Below, piece by piece: positions 5,159-7,498 of a stretch of DNA of 7,498 bases. Positions within the stretch are counted from its first letter, which is position 1. Each line of letters begins with the position of its first letter. The notes under the pieces are model-generated. The model was given only the letters and a program-made list of their open reading frames with translations. It had not been told where the DNA came from and ran no database searches. Location: the NCBI GenBank assembly GCA_003165495.1, contig PMMB01000110.1, positions 1 through 7,498 on the forward strand, written 5' to 3'. The position numbers and the translations under genes are program-made. This DNA comes from Gammaproteobacteria bacterium. Its GTDB lineage: Bacteria; Pseudomonadota; Gammaproteobacteria; Steroidobacterales; Steroidobacteraceae.

Positions 5159-6916
5159 AGCGGCGTCGGTTTCGAACAGATGCAGAAGTTGTTCGGCGGA
5201 TTCGCGGGTGGTCTGCATAAACTTGCTTTCGTCATCCCTCACCGCCTGCTGCTTCGCCATGGTTGCCTCGTCGTGAGCGCGGAATTTGCGGACCGTTTCT
5301 ATCGCCTTTGATTTCGACAGTCCCAGTGTCTCTAGAACCTTTTCGGACATCTCCAGACTGGACACCAGGGTCTCGCGAATCGTGTAACGCACGTCCAAAT
5401 CCATCAGCCGAAACGCATGCTGGCGATTGCGTGCACGCGCAAAAATCTTCAAATGCGGAAAATGCTTGCGAATCAATTCCGCGGTTCTCACCGAGGCCTC
5501 GGCGTCATCGATGGCGAGCACGAAGACTTCGGCATTCTCGGCGTGCGCGGCCCGCAGCAATTCCAAGCGTGAGGCATCGCCATAGAAAACCTGGTTGCCG
5601 AAACGGCGCAGAAAGTCGACCTGAGTCTGATTAGCCTCGAGCGCGGTGAAGGCGATTTTCTTGGCGCGCAGGATGCGACCGACGATTTGTCCGAAGCGAC
5701 CGAAACCCGCGATGATCACTTTGGGGTAGAGTTCGCCCGGCGTATCGAACGGTCGACCATCCGTTTCTTTCTTTTTGAACAGGGCATCGTGCACCACCAG
5801 CAGCAACGGGCTCAAAATCATCGAACCGGTCACTACCAGCACCAGAAGTTCGGCGATTTCGGTATCCATGATGCCCAGCGTAGCGCCAAGACCGAACAGT
5901 ACGAACGCGAATTCGCCGCCGGACGGAAGACTGAATGCCAGGCCGCGGCTGGCCGCGGTAGGAAGCCCCGAGAGTCGCCCGATCGCCCGCAGCACGGCGA
6001 CCTTCAGCAGCATGAAGCCGAGCGTCAGGCCGACCAGAGTCATCGGTTTCTCGAGCACCAACCCCAAGTTGGCCGACATTCCGACCGAGATGAAGAACAG
6101 GCCCAGAAGCAAGCCCTTGAACGGCTCGATGTCGGCCTCGAGTTCATGGCGAAATTCACTGTCTGCGAGCAATACGCCGGCCAAAAAGGCGCCCAATGAC
6201 AAGGACAGCCCCACTTGATTGACGAGCAGCGCGGTTCCGATGACGACCAGCAGACCCGCGGCCGTGAAGGCCTCGGCGACGCGCGTCGCGGCGACGATCC
6301 GCAGCATAGGGCGCAGCACATAGCGCCCGCCGAAGATGGCTGCGCCAAGCACGGCGATGAACTTGACCACCAGCCAGCCGCCCGGGCCCGTGGTTTTGGC
6401 AGCGGCGACCCCCAATAGCGGCAGCAACGCGAGCGCCGGCAGGACTGCAATGTCCTGAAACAGTAAGATGCTGAATGCGGAGCGGCCGTATTGAGAATGG
6501 AGTTGTCCTCGTTCGGCCAATAATTGCAGCACCAGCGCCGTGGACGACATCGAGAGACCGAAGCCAATGATGAGCGCGGAGCCTCTAGTTTGCTCGAAGC
6601 CGAAGTACGCGGCCGAACCGATCCCTAAGGTGGTCACCAGCACCTGTGCCAGTCCCAATCCGAAGATCGATTTGCGCATCACCCACAGGCGCGAGGGCTG
6701 CAGTTCGAGGCCGATGACGAACATCAGGAGTACGATGCCGAACTCCGCAATATGCTGCGTGGTATCGATCTTGCTGATTAACCCAAGACAGCCGGGACCG
6801 ATGATGATTCCGGCGGCCAGGTAGCCGAGTACCGAACCCAATTTAAAGTAGCGGAATATCGGGATTGCGATGACCGCCGCGGCGAGAAATATAGCCATCT
6901 GCGCCAACAAGCTCAT
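5135..6916 (-). CDS. Kef-type monovalent cation:proton antiporter (CPA2) with RCK/TrkA-N domain
   Basis: The 593 aa are close to E. coli KefB/KefC length. Residues 1 to about 380 form the CPA2 exchanger domain with 12 or so membrane helices. Hallmarks include 'GYLAAGIIIGPG' (31-42), 'FGIVLLMFVIGLELQP' (59-74), 'LLFQDIAVLP' (151-160) with the Gln-Asp pair, 'GAFLAGVLLADSEFRHELEA' (242-261) leading into 'DIEPFKGLLLGLFFISVGM', and 'GGEFAFVLF' (333-341). A cytoplasmic Rossmann RCK_N/TrkA-N domain (about 399-515) has GFGRFG (404-409), acidic E427 and 'GDAS' (446-449), consistent with nucleotide binding. The charged C-tail (about 535-593) is helical. In E. coli, Kef proteins exchange K+ for H+ and are gated by glutathione adducts. 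The exact ion and gating here are not provable. No kefF/kefG-like quinone reductase partner gene is in the window. The start is backed by GGAG 7 bases upstream. Confidence 0.93.
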   Translation of the reverse strand: MSLLAQMAIFLAAAVIAIPIFRYFKLGSVLGYLAAGIIIGPGCLGLISKIDTTQHIAEFGIVLLMFVIGLELQPSRLWVMRKSIFGLGLAQVLVTTLGIGSAAYFGFEQTRGSALIIGFGLSMSSTALVLQLLAERGQLHSQYGRSAFSILLFQDIAVLPALALLPLLGVAAAKTTGPGGWLVVKFIAVLGAAIFGGRYVLRPMLRIVAATRVAEAFTAAGLLVVIGTALLVNQVGLSLSLGAFLAGVLLADSEFRHELEADIEPFKGLLLGLFFISVGMSANLGLVLEKPMTLVGLTLGFMLLKVAVLRAIGRLSGLPTAASRGLAFSLPSGGEFAFVLFGLGATLGIMDTEIAELLVLVVTGSMILSPLLLVVHDALFKKKETDGRPFDTPGELYPKVIIAGFGRFGQIVGRILRAKKIAFTALEANQTQVDFLRRFGNQVFYGDASRLELLRAAHAENAEVFVLAIDDAEASVRTAELIRKHFPHLKIFARARNRQHAFRLMDLDVRYTIRETLVSSLEMSEKVLETLGLSKSKAIETVRKFRAHDEATMAKQQAVRDDESKFMQTTRESAEQLLHLFETDAAQPEEPAA

Positions 6917-6955
6917 AATATTTCTCCGTGCACTCTTGAGAGCCTAGCATTATGT
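6914..6955. promoter_or_regulatory. Compact divergent start region between antiporter and ppc
   Basis: Only 35 bases separate the two start codons. CATAAT reads rightward at 6914-6919 and leftward at 6954-6949, so each -10-like hexamer overlaps the start codon of the opposite gene. I find no matching -35 at 16-18 bases for either. Promoters, if here, must lie partly inside the opposite coding region. This is a weak call from hexamer resemblance only. Confidence 0.25.
6924..6927 (-). promoter_or_regulatory. Ribosome binding site of the Kef-type antiporter
   Basis: On the minus strand GGAG is followed by AAATATT and the ATG at 6916-6914, a 7-base spacing. This fixes the start used here. Confidence 0.7.
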
Positions 6956-7498
6956 ATCGCCAAAGCATTCAATTTCCCATCAAGGACGCAGGCTTACGCG
7001 AGGACGTGCATGCCTTGGGTGCCTTGATCGGAGAGATACTTCGCGACCAAGGGGGTGAGGAATTCTTCGATCTCGTGGAAGGCGACCGGCTCGCGGCAAT
7101 TCTGCGGCGCGAAGGCGACGCCGCGGGCGGGGCCGAGTTACAACGGCGCACGATGGGTCGATCGCCGTCGGCAGCCACCGACTTGACGCGTGCGTTCTCG
7201 ATATGGTTCCAAGCGGTGAACACGGCGGAGAAGGTGCATCGAGTTCGCCGCCGCCGCCAATATCTCAACGACTCCAGCACATCGCAGCCCGGCGGCATTG
7301 CGGATTGCATCGCGCGATTGCAGCGCGACGGCGTGACGCTTACCCAAGCGTTGGAATTGATTGCCTCCATGAGCATCGAGCCGGTGTTCACGGGGCATCC
7401 GACCGAGTCGACCCGCCGCACGATCTTGCGCAAGCAGCAGCACATCGCACAGGACTTGCTCGATCGACTCAACCCGGCCTCGACTGCCGGCGAATTGG
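6952..7498 (+). CDS. ppc: Phosphoenolpyruvate carboxylase, N-terminal 182 residues (3' end outside window)
   Basis: The enzyme adds bicarbonate to phosphoenolpyruvate to give oxaloacetate, refilling the TCA cycle in the cytoplasm. The family is about 880-930 aa, so only a fifth is visible. The N-terminus 'LREDVHALGALIGEILRDQG' is the usual PEPC opening. 'AVNTAEKVHRVRRRRQYL' (88-105) matches the conserved Asn-x-Ala-Glu...His-Arg-x-Arg-Arg-Arg segment. 'EPVFTGHPTESTRRTILRKQ' (143-162) is the first PEPC active-site signature, with catalytic His at 149 (His138 in E. coli). Gly replaces the common Ala before that His, a mild change. ATG at 6952 is the first possible start: an in-frame TGA lies at 6937-6939. 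A weak GAGAG (6938-6942) 9 bases upstream may be the ribosome site. The frame stays open to the last base, so the truncation is a window edge, not damage. Confidence 0.95.
   Translation, partial: MYRQSIQFPIKDAGLREDVHALGALIGEILRDQGGEEFFDLVEGDRLAAILRREGDAAGGAELQRRTMGRSPSAATDLTRAFSIWFQAVNTAEKVHRVRRRRQYLNDSSTSQPGGIADCIARLQRDGVTLTQALELIASMSIEPVFTGHPTESTRRTILRKQQHIAQDLLDRLNPASTAGEL

Noticed and set aside
5687..6218. Plus-strand open frames of 147-170 codons opposite the antiporter gene
   Set aside because: They are antisense shadows in GC-rich DNA. Their products are low-complexity Arg/Gln/Ser-rich with no motif, and the minus-strand frame is an unmistakable Kef protein.
6969..7472. Minus-strand 167-codon frame opposite ppc
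   Set aside because: It is an Arg/Ser-rich shadow. The plus strand encodes the PEPC active-site signature over the same bases.

Overview
The window is GC-rich (roughly 60% by eye), densely packed bacterial DNA with no mobile element, tRNA, rRNA or CRISPR signal that I can see. Protein styles (a CPA2/Kef-type antiporter with the KefC signature loop, a PEP carboxylase of bacterial type, paired ExbD proteins and a protein with an AgmX/PglI-type C-terminus) suggest a Gram-negative proteobacterium, most likely gammaproteobacterial. I cannot fix the genus from this window.

Left block (1-5116, + strand): six tightly packed genes that look like one operon. In order: the 3' end of a large TPR protein, a small secreted protein of unknown function, a MotA/TolQ/ExbB proton-channel subunit, two different ExbD/TolR subunits, a TonB-like membrane-anchored protein with a proline-rich spacer and an AgmX/PglI-type C-terminal domain, and a 114-residue cytoplasmic protein of unknown function. 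Three junctions are 4-base ATGA overlaps and one is directly abutting, so translation is probably coupled. The likely product is a proton-motive-force-driven envelope machine. The TolQ-like and TolR-like subunits form the inner-membrane motor, the TonB-like protein carries force across the periplasm, and the TPR and small secreted proteins are probable accessory parts. One TolQ-type plus two TolR-type proteins beside an AgmX-type domain and a TPR protein recalls the AglR/AglQ/AglS and Glt machinery of Myxococcus. The Xanthomonas-type tonB-exbB-exbD1-exbD2 set is the main alternative precedent.

Right block: a convergent Kef-type cation:proton antiporter gene on the minus strand (5135-6916) ends 18 bases from the operon. 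Only 35 bases from its start codon, divergently, begins ppc (phosphoenolpyruvate carboxylase), which runs off the window end. These two are housekeeping functions (ion/pH homeostasis and anaplerotic carbon fixation) with no evident functional link to the left operon.

No gene-free stretch longer than 73 bases exists. The most interesting content is the left operon: a motor-type gene set with two uncharacterised conserved-looking members (1592-2044 and 4772-5116).
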